Assembly (NCBI GenBank): GCA_949752795.1
Contig: OX457061.1
Location: 12,109,492-12,173,491 of the forward strand
From: Hyperoodon ampullatus
Lineage: Eukaryota > Chordata > Mammalia > Artiodactyla > Ziphiidae
DNA: 64,000 bases
Direction of reading: 5' to 3'
In this document: positions 12,464 to 25,689 of the stretch, in pieces
Layout: each line of letters opens with the position of its first letter
How positions within the stretch are numbered: the stretch's first letter is position 1
Program-made: the position numbers and the translations under genes
Notes under the pieces: model-generated
Seen by the model: the letters and a program-made list of their open reading frames with translations, nothing else
The model's database searches: none
What the model was told of the DNA's origin: nothing

Positions 12464-13991
12464 GTGATGTTGAGCATCCTTTCATGTGTTTTTTGGCAAT
12501 CTGTATATCTTCTTTGGATAAATGTCTATTTAGGTCTTCTGCCCATTTTTGGATTGGGTTGTTTGTTTTTTTGATATTGAGCTGCATGAACTGCTTGTAT
12601 ATTTTGGAGATTAGTCCTTTGTCAGTTGCTTTGTTTGCAAATATTTTCTCCCATTCTGAGGGTTGTCTTTTCATCTTCTTTATGGTTTCTTTTGCTGTGC
12701 AAAAGCTTTTAAGTTTCATTAGGTCCCATTTGTTTATTTTTGTTTTTATTTCCATTTCTATAGGAGGTGGGTCAGAAAGGCTCTTGCTGTGATTTATGTC
12801 ATAGAGTGTTCTGCGTATGCTTTCCTCTAAGACTTTTATAGTGTCTGGCCTTACATTTAGGTCTTTAATCCATTTTGAGTTTATTTTTGTGTATGGTGTT
12901 AGGAGTGTTCTAATTTCATTCTTTTACATGTAGCTGTCCAGTTTTCCCAGCACCACTTATTGAAGAGGCTCTCTTTTCTCCATTGTATATTCTTGCCTCC
13001 TTTATCAAAGATAAGGTAACCATATGTGTGTGGGTTTATCTCTGGGCTTTCTATGCTGTTCCATTGATCTATATTTCTCTTTTTGTGCCAGTACCATACT
13101 GTCTTGATTACTGTGGCTTTGTAGTATAGTCTGAAGTCTGGGAGACTGATTCCTCCAGCTCCGTTTTTCTTTCTCAAGATTGCTTTGGCTATTCGGGGTC
13201 TTTTGTGTTTCCATACAAATTGTGAAATTTTTTGTTCTAGTTCTGTGAAAAATGCCATTGGTAGTTTGATAGGGATTGCATTGAATCTGTAGATTGCTTT
13301 GGGTAGTATAGTCATTTTCACAGTGTTCATTCTTCCAATCCAAGAACATGGTATATCTCTCCATCTGTTTGTATCATCTTTAATTTCTTTCATCAGTGTC
13401 TTATAGTTTTCTGCATACAGGTCTTTTTTCTCCTTAGGTAGGTTTATTCCTAGGTATTTTATTCTTTTTATTTCAAAAATACTACTAAAACTACTAGCTC
13501 TAGTAGTTTTCTGGTAGCATCTTTAGGATTCTCTATGTATAGTATCATGTCAGCTGCAAACAGTGACAGTTTTACTTCTACTTTTCCAACTTGGATTCCT
13601 TTGATTTCTTTTTCTTCTCTGATTGCTGTGGCTAATACTTCCAAAACTATGTTGAATAATAGCGGTGAGAATGGGCAACCTTGTCTTGTCCTGATCTTAG
13701 TGGAAATGGTTTCAGTTTTTCACCATTTAGGATGATGTTGGCTGTGGGTTTGTCCTATATAGCCTTTATTATGTTGAGGAAAGTTCCCTCTATGCCTACT
13801 TTCTGGAGGGTTTTTATCATAAATGGGTGTTGAATTTTGTCAAAAGCTTTTTCTGCATTTATTGAGATTATCATATGGTTTTTATCCTTCAATTTGGTAA
13901 TATGGTATATCACATTGATTGATTTGTGTATATTGAAGAATCCTTGCATCCCTGGGATAAATCCCACTTGATTATAATGTATGATACTTTT

Positions 13992-14194
13992 TTGTGTGTG
14001 TGTGTTACGCGGGCCTCTCACTGTTGTGGCCTCTCCCATTGTGGAGCACAGGCTCTGGACGTGCAGGCTCAGTGGCCATGGCTCACGGGCCCAGCTGCTC
14101 CGCGGCATGTGAGATCTTCCCAGACCGGGGCACAAACTTGTGTCCCCTGCATTGGCACGCGGACTCCCAACCACTGCGCCACCAGGGAAGCCCT
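13992..14194 (-). mobile_element. CHR-type SINE inside the L1
   Basis: Full antisense SINE from the T/TG tail to ccaccagggaagccct. The flanking duplication gtatgatactttt / gtatgatccttt lies at about 13979 and 14195. Confidence 0.9.
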
Positions 14195-16510
14195 GTATGA
14201 TCCTTTTAATGTGCTGTTGGATTCTGTTTGCTAGTATTTTGTTGAGAATTTTTGCATCTATGTTCATCAGTGATATTGGCCTGTAGTTTTCTTTTTTTTA
14301 TGATATCTTTGTCTGGTTTTGGTATCAGGGTGATGGTGGCCTTGTAGAATGAGTTTGAGAGTGTTCCTCCCTCTGCTGTATTTTGGAAGAGTTTGAGAGG
14401 GATAGGTGTTAGCTCTTCTCTAAATGTCTGATAGAATTCGCCTGTGAAGCCATCTTGTCCTGGGCTTTTTGTTTGTTGGAAGATTTTTAATCACAGTTTC
14501 AATTTCAGTGCTTGTGATTGGTCGGTTCATACTTCCTATTTCTTCCTGGTTCAGTGTCGAAAGGCTGTGTTTTTCTAAGAATTTGTCCATTTCTTCCAGA
14601 TTGTCCATTTTATTGGCATATAGTTGCTTGTAGTAATCTTTCATGATCCTTTGTATTTCTGCAGTGTCCGTTGTTACTTCTCCTTTTCATTTCTAATTCT
14701 GTTGATTTGAGTCTTCTCCCTTTTTTTCTTGATGAGTCTGGCTAATGGTTTATCAATTTTGTTTATCTTCTCAAAGAACCAGCTTTTAGTATTATTGATC
14801 TTTGCTATCATTTGCTTCATTTCTTTTCATTTATTTTTGATCTGATCTTTATGATTTCTTTCCTTCTGCTAACTTTGGATTTTTTTTTTGTTCTTTCTCT
14901 AATTGCTTTAGGTGTACGGCTAGGTTGTTCATTTGAGATTATTTTTTGTTCCTTGAGGTGGGATTGTATGTCTATAAACTTCCCTCTTAGAACTGCTTTT
15001 GCTGCATCCCATAGGTTTTGGGTCATTGTGTCTTCATTGTCATTTGTTTCTAGGTATTTTTTTATTTCCTCAGTGATTTCTTGGTTATTTAGTAGTGTAT
15101 TGTTTAGCCTCCGTGTGTTTGTATTTTTTACAGTTTTTTTCCTGTAATTGATATCTAGTCTCATAGCATGGTGGTCAGAAAAGATAATTGACATGATTTC
15201 AGTTTTCTTAAATTTACCAAGGCTTGATTTGTGACCCAAGATATGATCTGTCTTGGAGACTGTTCCATGAGCACTTGAGAAGAAAGTGTATTCTGTTGTT
15301 TTTTGATGGAATGTCCTATAAATATCAATTAAGTCCATCTTGTCTAATGTGTCATTTAAAGCTTGTTTTTTCTTATTTATTTTCATTTTGGATGATCTGT
15401 CCATTGGTGAAAGTGAGTTGTTAACGTCCCCTACTATTAATGTGTTACTGTCAATTTCCCCTTTTATGGCTGTTAGCATTTGCCTTATGTATTGAGGTGC
15501 TCCTATGTTGGGTGCATAAATATTTACAATTGTTATATCTTCTTCTTGGATTGATCCCTTGATCATTATGTAGTGTCCTCTTTGTCTCTTGTAATAGTCT
15601 TTATTTTAAAGTCTGTTTTGTCTGATATGAGAATTGTTACTCCAGCTTTCTTTTGATTTCCATTTGCATGGAATATCTTTTTCCATCCCCTTTCAGTCTG
15701 TATGTGTCCCTAAGTCTGAAGTGGGTCTCTTGTAGTCAGCATATGTACGGGTCTTGTTTTTATATCCATTTAGCCAGTCTGTGTCTTTTGGTTGGAGCAT
15801 TTAGTCCATTTACACTTAAGGTAATTATTGATATGTATGTTCCTATTACCATTATCTTAATTGTTTTGCGTTTGTTATTGTGAGTCTTTTCCTTCTCTTG
15901 TGTTTCCTGCCTAGAGAAGTTCCTTTAGCATTTGTTGTAAAGCTGGTTTGGTGGTGCTGAATTCTCTTACCTTTTGCTTAAAATTAAAATCTGTGAAGAT
16001 TTTAATTTCTCTGTTGAATCTGAATGAGATCCTTCCTGGGTAGAGTCATCTTGGTTGTAGGTTTTTCCCTTTCATCACTGTAAATATGTCCTGCCACTCC
16101 CTTTTGGCTTGCAGAGTTTCTGCTGGAAGGTCGGTCAGCTGTTAACCTTATGGAGATTCACTTGTATGTTATTTGTTGCTTTTCCCTTGCTGCTTTTAAT
16201 ATTTTTTCTTTGTATTTAATTTTTGATAGTTTGATTAATATGTGTCTTGGTGTGTTTCTCCTTGGATTTATCCTGTATGGGACTCTGCGCTTCCTGGACT
16301 TGATTGACTATTTCCTTTCCCATATTAGGGAAGCTTTCAACTATAATCTCTTCAAATATTTTCTCAGTCCCTTTCTTTTTCTCTTTATCTTCTGGGACCC
16401 TTATAATTCGAATGTTGGTGTGTTTAATGTTGTCCCAGAGGTCTCTGAGACTGTCCTCAATTCTTTTCATTCTGTTTTCTTTATTCTGCTCTGCAGTAGT
16501 TATTTCCACT

Positions 16511-16730
16511 TTTTTTTTTTTTTTTTTTTTTTTTTTGCGGTACGCGGGCCTCTCACTGTTGTGGCCTCTCCCGTTGCGGAGCACAGGCTCCGGACGCACA
16601 GACTCAGTGGCCATGGCTCATGGGCTTAGCCGCTCCGCGGCATGTGAGATCTTCCTGGACCAGGGCACGAACTTGTGTCCCCTACATCGGCAGGCAGACT
16701 CTCAACCACTGCGCCACCAGCGAAGCCCTA
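16511..16730 (-). mobile_element. CHR-type SINE inside the L1
   Basis: A T-tail of more than 20 bases, then gcggtacgcgggcctctcac and on to ccaccagcgaagccc. The duplication tatttccact is at 16501-16510 and 16731-16740. It splits the L1 ORF1 region. Confidence 0.9.
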
Positions 16731-17784
16731 TTTCCACTATTTTATCTTTCAGGTCACTTATCCGTTCTTCTGCCTCAGTTATTCTGCTATTGATTCCTTT
16801 TAGAGGATTTTTAATTTCATTTATTGTGTTGTTCATCATGTTTGTTTGCTGTTTAGTTCTTCTAGGTCTTTGTTAAACGTTTCTTGTATTTTCCCCATTC
16901 TATTTCCAAGATTTTGGATCATCTTTGCTATCATTACTCTGAATTCTTTTTCAGGTAGACTGCCTATTTCCTCTTAATTTGTTTGGTCTGGTGGTTTTTA
17001 CTTTGCTTCTTCATCTGCTGCGTATTTCTCTGTCTTCTCATTTTGCTTAACTTACTGTGTTTGGTGTCTCCTTTTCGCAGGCTGTAGGTTCAGAGTTCCT
17101 GTGTTTTTGGTGTCTGTCCCCAGTGGGTAAGGTTGGTTCAGTGGGTTGTGGAGGGGACTGGTGCCTGTGTTCTGGTGGATGAGGCTGAATCTTGTCTTTC
17201 TGGTGGCCAAGACTGCATCCGGTAGTGTATTTTGGGGTGTCTGTGAACTTATGGTTTTAGGCAGCCTGTCTGCTAATGGGTGAGGTTGTGTTCCTGTCTT
17301 GCTAGTTGTTTGGCATGGGGTGTCCAGCCCTGGAGCTTGCTGGTCGTTGAGTGGAGCTGGGTCTTAGCGTTGAGACAGAGATCTCTGGGAGAGCTCTTGC
17401 CAATTGATATTATGTGGGGCCGGGATGTCTCTGGTGGTGCAGTGTCCTGAACTCAGCTCTTCCACCTCAGAGTCTCAGGCCTGACAGCCGGCCGGAGCAC
17501 CAAGACCCTTTCAGCCACACAGCTGGTAGTGTTGGAGGGTCTCCTGCAGAGCTGGGGGGTGGCTGTCACGTACCGCGAGGACAAGGACACTGGCAACAGA
17601 AGTTCTGGGAAGTACTCCTTGGCGTGAGCCCTCCTAGAGTCCTCTGTAACTTGTTCTTTCAACTTCCTTTAGGGTTTTTTTTGATGAACAGAAGTTCTAG
17701 GTTTTAATATACTCAACTATATTTTATTTTATAGTCAACACTTTTGTGTCTTTAAGGAATCGTTTGCTTTTCTTTTTTTCATTT

Positions 17785-18640
17785 TATATGCCAATATCTG
17801 TTAACATTAAAGCTGACATTTAAAGTCCTGAGATTGCGGTGGTAGAATAACAGTGAAGGAAGAAGATAGTTTAGGAAAATGAAAGCAGAATGAGAAGCAT
17901 TTTGGCATATACCCATGTGTATGTATAACTAGCCATTGCTCATTCCCAACCCCCAATAGAAAATGAGTCATTTTTAAAAAGCTGGATTCACGTTTGTGCT
18001 TTAAACTCAGGTACCTGTGTAGGGATCACAGGTCTACTAGTCAGCATGACTTTTCCCTAAACTCTCACCAGCCTGTGTTTCTTGAATGATTTACCCTTTC
18101 TCTGGACTTTATTATATATTTCAGTTTTTTTTTTCGTGTCATGACTGTTGGTGAGAAAATGATTATGACCTTTGTGATTCATTCAGACAAATATTAAAAG
18201 GATGTTACATGAATGTGTTATTTATATTAGAAATTATTTCTATTCTTGAATTTGAAAATGGTTGGAATAAAGCTTAACCTAAAGAAATTTGTGGTAAAGC
18301 ATTCTATAGTAAAACATTTTCAAAAATTATTTTTTCTATACCCTGATTTTAAATTTCAAAAAAGTGCTTCACTTAAATGCTATTCTGCTCCTCGTTCAGC
18401 TTATCAGAAGTATTGTATGACAGATACTCATATCTCCTGTCACTTCTATAAATGCACTCTGTTTTCTAGCAGGTTTGAATTCTGGAATCCCTTCATCTCC
18501 AGGGAATGTCTGCGCAAGCATACACCCGGATACACACACTCATAACAGACACCACCATATTCTTTCACAGCTATCCTTTTACATGCAGTTTCTGCTGCTG
18601 GGAGAACTTCTTGTGCTTTATTAATAAGGGTATAGTTGTT
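17785..18640. other. No gene seen
   Basis: Non-coding sequence without a recognised exon or repeat. Confidence 0.4.
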
Positions 18641-18649
18641 GCCATCACA

Positions 18650-18870
18650 GAAATAATCTGTATTGGTGTAGTGCTTTACCAAATGCTTTTATGTACATTT
18701 TCTCAACTTTAACCCTTACCTAAAGCCTATGTGTTTGGCAGGGCAAGTTTTAGTCCTACTTTGGGCTGGGCTAATACTAAGGCTCAAAGTCATAAAGTCA
18801 GCACTTTCCTGGTACATTAAGATGCTTAGTAAGTATTTATTGGATGGAGGAATGGAGGAATGAATGAATG
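18650..18870 (-). repeat. MIR/L2-like fragment
   Basis: gtgctttaccaaatgctttt, an antisense MIR-like body, and a tail of agtaagtatttattggatgg plus a GAAT-rich repeat. Confidence 0.5.
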
Positions 18871-18971
18871 GCTGTTTTCACCCTCATGCCTTTTGGATTA
18901 CATCATGGCTGCAGATTTAGTTATACCCCAGCAGAGGACTTGGTATATAGTAGAAACTAGAATGTTTATTG

Positions 18972-20130
18972 ACTACAACTTCCGCTTCTGGCTATGTTGG
19001 AGTAACGTTCTGGACTTAGCCTTCTTGCCATAAAAAACTGTAAAACTGGACAAAATATATGAGGCAGCTCTTTTAGCCTTTGGGCAACAGGCCTGTGATC
19101 TTGCAATTCATGGAATGAGCCCCATGATTGACCCTGATTTCTACCTGAAAACAATTTCCTGAGCTGGAGTCCAGGCAGAGCATTGTGGCCTTACTGTTAT
19201 GAGCTCAGAATTTGGGACAGCTAAAATGTCTAGCATCTTCAGGGCAGGACCTTGGAGAAGAGGAAGATGTGTAGGAGGGGCGCTCAGATGATTGTGTGTG
19301 GGTCCCTTGTGAATTCTTGGCAGAGGGTTGGGCGTCCATGAATGAGAAAGACCAGAAGGGTGCCTTAGGGTTGGGAATGGAACAGAGATACTAGAGGTCA
19401 TACAGCTGGGGGATATTGGAGCTCTGGCCCAGACGGATTTGAGAGACATGATGGACACCCCAGGCAACTGATGAAACACTGGAAAGAACATGAGATAAAG
19501 CAGGGATTGGCAAACCATGTCAGTAAAGTTTGTTAAAACACATCCACGCCCATCATTTACATATTGTCTGGTTGCTTTCACTCTACAATGCCAAAGTTCA
19601 GTATTTGCCACAGAGACATTAGGGCCGGCAAGGCCACAATATTTACTATTTGGCTCTTTAAGAAAAAGTTTCCTGACTACTGCCCTAGAGTTAAAGCCTA
19701 TTCTAGACCTTCCCATAACAAAGCCTATGACCAAGTCTAGATCTTCCTGTAACAAAGCCTGTAAGGCAAAATCTGCAGGGGAGACAGAACTTGAAGGTTG
19801 AGTTCTCCCAGGTTAGAGAAACTTGGGAAGCATCTTGAACTTTACATAGATACCCTAACAAAAGTATTACTTGACTTTTTATTTAAAATTAGAATGTTTC
19901 TGAGCAGTATTGCCTTCTGTAGTGCTTTGGGACCTTTCTAACAGTGACAGTGGCTTAAGCCTACACTCTGATACTTTGAAAGTCTTTGGTTACTCCCCTG
20001 GACAAATTCTATGTAAGAATATGTCTCATTCCACTTTAAAAGAAAAACCCTGCAATCTTTCTTGATGATGGAACTTTCTAGGATCTTCTATCCAATGTCA
20101 GTATTTAGTTTACATTGAAAAAGTTGCTAA
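18972..20130 (+). mobile_element. Ancient L1M 5' region split by a hAT fossil
   Basis: gccataaaaaactgtaaaac, tggacaaaatatatgaggca and ctacctgaaaacaatttcct resemble the 5'UTR of old mammalian L1 (L1M class). Similar low-complexity text resumes after the hAT fossil at 19501-19690. Right edge uncertain. Confidence 0.5.
19501..19690. mobile_element. hAT-like non-autonomous DNA transposon fossil
   Basis: It starts cagggattggcaaac and ends gtttcctgactactgccct, imperfect terminal inverted repeats. Inside are catccacgcccatcatttac and atatttactatttggctctt. The same family is seen again at 28166-28480. Flanks (agataaag / agttaaag) suggest an 8-bp duplication with one mismatch and one extra base. Family name not assigned. 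Confidence 0.65.
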
Positions 20131-20199
20131 TCCCCAAAGGCTAGAACCAGAGCTAAAGTAGCTTCCTACTTAAGAGGAACAAGCAAGGTTCCTTTTGTT

Positions 20200-20900
20200 T
20201 CTGAATATTTTAAATTTAAAAAATATTTTGAACTTACAAATTGTTTTATGCATATAGGCAAAACAGAATGTAACAAAAAACTGGATGCTCACCACACATA
20301 GCTTTTTTTACATGTTAATGTTTTGCCAAATTTGCTTCACTTTATTTTTCTAAGAAATAGTATCTCAGATACATACTGTGTGTTGTGTATCCCTCCCTGA
20401 TCCTGTTCTGTCCCTTCTTTTCCCAGTGATAACTACTCTTGAATGTTTTGCCTGTCATTATGTTAGATGTTTTTATACCAACAAAGTGTGTGTGTTTGTA
20501 TCTATAATTATATGTAATATTTTATGCATTTTCAAGTTTAAATACAAGCCATCATTTTGTACATATTATTCTGCAACTACTAGCTTTTCCACTCAACCTT
20601 GTTTTGAATTTAGACATGGTAAAATGTATCATTGTAATTCATTTACTACATGATTTGTATCTTCATTCTTTTGTTGATGGACATTTAGGTTTACAGTATT
20701 TTGTGATTATAAACAGTGCTAAAGTGAATATTGGTGTTATCTGTCTTACTGTGTTTATATATTGGAGTTTCTCTAGATAATGTAACCAGAAGTAGTATTG
20801 TTGCTTGTAGTATATCCACATCTTTGACCATCAGTTATTACTGAATTACTTCCCAAAATGGTTTTATCCTTTTATAATTTCACCTGCATTGGTTTGCACA
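20200..20900 (-). repeat. Ancient L1/HAL1-like fragment
   Basis: Text such as gttgatggacatttaggttt, acagtgctaaagtgaatatt and accagaagtagtattgttgc resembles an antisense old L1 3' portion. Diverged; edges approximate. Confidence 0.55.
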
Positions 20901-21008
20901 ATTATATCATGGGTACTCTAAAGCAGACACGTTGTACCTGAAGAAAATATGACATATGACAATCTCATTTTACTGCAGATAAATTGAGAGTTGGTTGTTT
21001 AGATTCTT

Positions 21009-21215
21009 TTTTTTTTTTTGCGCGCGGTACGCGGGCCTCTCACTGTTGTGGCCTCTCCCGTTGCGGAGCACAGGCTCCAGACGTGCAGGCTCAGCAGCCA
21101 TGGCTCACGGGCCTAGCCGCTCCGCGGCATGTGGGATCTTCCTGGACTGGGGCACGAACCCATGTCCCCTGCATTGGCAGGCGGACTCTCAACCACTGCG
21201 CCACCAGGGAAGCCC
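21009..21215 (-). mobile_element. CHR-type SINE with a perfect duplication
   Basis: Complete antisense element, from the T-run and gcgcgcggtacgcgggcctc to ccaccagggaagccc. The 16-bp duplication ggttgtttagattctt is identical at 20993-21008 and 21216-21231, which suggests a fairly recent insertion. Confidence 0.95.
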
Positions 21216-21739
21216 GGTTGTTTAGATTCTTGATAAATTTATTCCTGTTTAAAAACCTTCTTATGGAAATGTTCAAACCTGTACAAGTAGAGAGAACCCC
21301 TGTGAACCATAGAGAAAACCTCCATCATCAATTTTCAGTAATTATTAACATATGGCAGGCCTTATTTCATTCTCCCTCATCCCCTCAACTAGATTATTTT
21401 AGAGATCACAGATTTTCATTTAATTTCATCTGTAAATACTTTAGTGTATATACTAATCTTTATATAGTATATATCTCCTAACCCCCCAAAAGAAACCCAC
21501 AATACCATTGTCACCACACAATACCATTATCACCCTCCAGAAATAATTCCATAATGTTATCAAATATTCAGCATTCAAATTTTCCCAAATACCTGTTTTC
21601 TTGTTTTATCTACACTATTTAAAATATGATTACATTGTGAAAATACATACTTCTAAGGAATATATTTAAGCAGTGTCATATAAAGTGTACTGTTAGATTT
21701 CTGGTTTTTCATAGAATCATGTTTAAACAGATGGTACCT

Positions 21740-21915
21740 ATAAAGTAATCTAGGTGTAGTCTAACCCTTTTACTTTATAAATGAAAGAATTGAGGCTCAG
21801 AGAGGTTGAAATTTATTTAAAATTGGCCAGCTCACTGTAGCAGAGTTGGAATTAGAAGGCAGATCTTCTGACCCTAAATCCATTGCTCTTACACTAATTA
21901 CATTGTGTTGCCTGG
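21740..21915 (-). repeat. MIR SINE fragment
   Basis: Contains gaattgaggctcagagaggt, ttggaattagaaggcagatc and ttgctcttacactaattaca, the complement of MIR. Confidence 0.7.
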
Positions 21916-21999
21916 TCTCATGTTTTTCATCAGTTTTCTAAATCTGGCATTTAAGTACTTTTTCCAGTGGCTTTTCATAAATATCAGACTACTGTACTG

Positions 22000-22885
22000 T
22001 TTGTACAGTACTAATCTTGTGATTTACAACAGGTTGTATTTTAAAAGGAGTTTGTGAAGGGTTGAATTATAATATCAACACTTGTGCCAAAGATACTGAG
22101 CTGTTCTGAAAAGCTGCTTGTCTTTTCTGACCTAGATACACAGTTTCCAACTGTGGCAGAGGATGCCAGAAAGGGAGAATGAGTGCTGGCAAGAGGCTGG
22201 AAATTAAATTATTATATTACTGAGGAATTAATATAGTTCTTCATTTTTAGCACTGTTGTATGTGAAATATTTTCTGTATTGCTGTAATACTTGGTGAATC
22301 TCTGTATTTTTTTGGCATTCAAGACCTATTGTTTATTTTGCTAAGGTGAAAACAAAAAGACTTCTTTTTGTTTTAAAGTTGGTAGTTTTTAACATTACTC
22401 CTTGTTTATTACTAGATTGCAGGTTCTGATGTCATTTTGCAAACCTAACTAATTAAGAGAAATAATCTTGTCCTTTCTATCTTCAGATATGGTTTCTTTG
22501 TGATGCTCTGTCCTGTAGCATAACAACAAAAAGTCTTTTGGGAACCAAAGACAATGTTTGAACCTTGTTTACCAAGGTGCTGATTTTCCCTTCAGTGTTA
22601 AGTGTGCTGCAGCGGGCACAGTAGGGCAGAGAATACTGTTTCTTGGCACATTCATTACCACTTTTTTCTTTTGATCAGAATTGTCACCAGATCTGTAAAT
22701 TCTAAAGATACTCTGATGACCTCTATCACAGCCATTTAGTGAGAAGGCAAATTAATAGGTACTGAGGCACTTATAGTTCAGGTGCTACTTCATGTTTAAT
22801 TGTGATTTAAAGGACTAGATCTTTTAAAGATCACTGTGCAAAATTAAATATATACCTGCTCTTTGATTTGCTTGTGGACACGGTG
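22000..22885. other. No gene seen
   Basis: Non-coding sequence without a recognised exon or repeat. Confidence 0.4.
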
Positions 22886-22889
22886 ATAT

Positions 22890-23075
22890 GAATCGTAAAG
22901 ATGCTGGAGACCCAACCCGAGTTCTAGGGATAGCTCTGCCAATGTGTGATCATAGACAAATCATTTAACATCTTTGTATACTTGTGCTTTCACATTTAAA
23001 AAGTTTAAAAAAAGAAATTTATACCATTCTGTTTTTTACTACTTTTCAGGGCTGTTGTAAGCACTGAATGTGATG
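22890..23075 (+). repeat. MIR-like fragment
   Basis: gatagctctgccaatgtgtg, acaaatcatttaacatcttt and agggctgttgtaagcactga follow MIR order. Confidence 0.55.
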
Positions 23076-23566
23076 CTATATGAGAAAATATTTTGAGAAA
23101 TTCATTTGAGTTTCTCCTTTGTGCCAGGTATTGTTCTATGTTTGCAAAACGAAAAGTAAGCAAAGTAAAGATATCATATGGCAATAGTAAATCCTATGGA
23201 GAGAACAGGGTCAGAGGTGTGCTGGAGGAGGGCCTGCTATTTTATATAGGGTAATCAGGGATGGGCTTATATGATAAGGTGACATTTGAGCAGACACCTG
23301 AAGAGGTAAGAGGAGTTGTGTGGTTGTCAGGGGTAAACTAGCTAGGTTCCAAGGGTGGGGAATTGTGTGCCTTGTTTGAGAAATAGCAAGGTACCAGTGT
23401 GGGTGGAACACAGTGAGTGAGGGAGGGGAGTGATGGGGGATGAGGCCAAGAAGTTAATGGGAATCAGATTATTGGAGATTTATAGGCCATTATGAGGTGT
23501 TTACTCAGAGACCAGAAGCATTGGAGGGTTCTGAGCAGAGGAATGACATGACCTAATTTTTTTTTT

Positions 23567-24335
23567 TAATTTTAATTTTATATTGGGATATAGTTGATTT
23601 ACAATGTGTTAGTTTCAGGTGTACAGCAAAGTGATTTAGTTTTATGAATACATATATATCTATTCTTTTTCAGATTCTTTTCCCATATAGGTTATTATAA
23701 AGTATTGAGTAGAGTTCCCTGTGCTATACAGTAGGTCCTTGTTGACTAAATTTTAAAAAAAATATTTTATTTATTTATTTATTTGGTTGTGCCAGGTCTT
23801 AGTTGCGGCCAGTGGGCTCATTAGTTGTGGCTTGCTGGCTCCCCACTTGTGGCATGGGAACTCTCAGTTGCAGCATGCATGTGGAATCTAGTTCCCTGAC
23901 CAAGGATTGAACCCGGGCCCCTTGCATTGGGAGTGTGGAGTCTCAACCACTGTGCCACCAGGGAAGTCCCTGATTTTCTATTTTATATATAGTAGTGTGT
24001 ATATGTTAATCTCAACTCCTAATTTATCCCTCCCCCCCAACCATTCCCCTTTGGTAACCATAAGTTTTTCTATGTCTGTGAGTCTGTTTCTATTTTGTAA
24101 ATATGTTCATTTGTATCATTTTTTAGATTCCACAATATAAGTGATATCATATGATATTTCTCTTTCTGACTTACTTCACTTAGTATGATAATCTCTAGGT
24201 CCATCCATGTTGCTGCAAATGGCATTATTTCATTCTTTTTTATGGCTGAGTAATTTTCCATTGTATATATGTACCACATCTTCTTTATCTATTTGTCTGT
24301 TGGTGGACATTGAGGTTGCTTTCATGTCTTGGCTG
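23567..24335 (-). mobile_element. L1 3' end, antisense, split by a SINE
   Basis: attgggatatagttgattta, ccctgtgctatacagtaggt, then after the SINE tatatatagtagtgtgtata and ctatggctgagtaattttcc-type ORF2 end sequence. It sits inside the purine-rich block and splits a matching phrase (gaatgacatgaccta / ctgtgacatgacataa). Confidence 0.85.
23755..23970 (-). mobile_element. CHR-type SINE (older subtype) inside the L1
   Basis: (TTTA)n tail, ggttgtgccaggtcttagtt, atctagttccctgaccaagg and ccaccagggaagtccc. Confidence 0.88.
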
Positions 24336-25689
24336 TGACATGACATAATTTAAATTTTAAAGGGAACACTGGTTACTCTTGCTGAGAATATACTCTAGGT
24401 GGGGAAGCAAGAGAACAAGGTAAAAGTGAAGGATTTGGTGATGGATCAGATGTGGATGTGAGAGGACGAGAGGTGTCAAGGATGACTCCCCCAGGTTTTT
24501 GGCATGAGCTGTTGTAGGATGGGGTATTTTCCTTCTTTTGAGAGAGGGAAGACTGGGAGTGAGTAGCAAAGATCGTTTTAGTTTTGTTTTTTTGAGGGAG
24601 AAGGTCACGAGTTGGTTTGGGACATATTAAGTTTAAGATGTTTATTAGACATCTAGGTGGGTATGTTGATTGTGTACTTGAATGTGAGTCTGAAACTCAG
24701 GGTGATATAAATTTGGGAGTCCTCGGTGTACACATGGTATTTAAAACATCAAGCCTGGATAATATTGCCAAGGGAGTGTGTGTAGGATAGTAAAGAGATT
24801 AAGAGTGAGGTGTGTGTCCAGAGGCACTCCAGCATTTAGGTTGTGGATATAAGAAAGAAGGGAGACGGCAGAGTAATTTATAAAGTAGGGGGAGAACAAA
24901 GAGGGTAGTGTACTGGATCGGAGCCAAGGGAAGTAAAATGGTTAAGCAGGGAGCAGTCAGCTGTGTCACCTGTTGCTGAGAGGTTGACTAAAATGAGGGC
25001 TGAGAATTGTTCACAGTATTAAACTCCATGGAAGTCCTATGGGACTTGACAAGAGCTATTTCAGTGGAGCATTGGGGTGAGAGGCTGATTGGGGTGAATT
25101 TAAGAGAGAATGGGAGGAGAGGAAATGGAAACCAGAAGTGTGAACTCAAAGAATTATGCCTTAAGAGGGGCAGAGAATCCAGCCGCAAGAGGTCAAGGGA
25201 AGTTATTCAAGAGAGACGAGGGGGGTGATTACTGGAGTGATATTCTTGAGGGGATAGGATCTAGAGGATTTGAGTGGAAAGATTTCTATTAGATAGGAAT
25301 AGGGACAGTTCATTTGTAAAACAGGAAAGAAGGAAGAATATATGGGAAAAGATGCAGCAGCGTGGATATTTTGCATGAAATAGGAAGCAGGAGGATGACC
25401 AGTTGAATGCGAGGATATGGGAAGAAAATACAGATGTGATGAGACAAGAGAAGATGTGAAATAATCATTAGGAAAGTGGGAAGTGAATGAATATTTGTTT
25501 TTTTTTCAATGGGGCTCCTTGGACGTTGCAGGTGTTTAGCATCCCAGGGTACCAAATGCCAGGATTACCCACCTAGTCATTGTGACAACCAGAAAACTTT
25601 ACCTCACGTTTTTAAATCCCCCAGGGTTGCAGTACCACCCCTGTTTGGAAACTGTTGATTATTGGGCCTTTTGAGGTTAAGTCATGAAT

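Larger units (their letters stand above)
11139..17655 (-). mobile_element. Near-full-length L1, antisense, with three later insertions
   Basis: On the minus strand the order is a GC-richer 5' region (about 17000-17655), ORF1 remnants (around 16216-16500, with RIEDSLRDLWDNIKHTNIRI), ORF2 pieces from about 15566 down to 11570, and the 3'UTR with a T-run at 11150. ORF2 is broken into several frames (15566-14817, 14644-14420, 14267-13755, 13393-12899, 12755-12484), so it is inactive. Later insertions are an L1 3' fragment at 12052-12463 and SINEs at 13992-14194 and 16511-16730. No clear flanking duplication could be fixed. Confidence 0.88.

Noticed and set aside
19141..19755. 204-codon minus-strand ORF
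   Set aside because: It runs through an ancient L1-like region and a hAT fossil, has no family resemblance and no splice or promoter support. A chance ORF in GC-richer repeat sequence.
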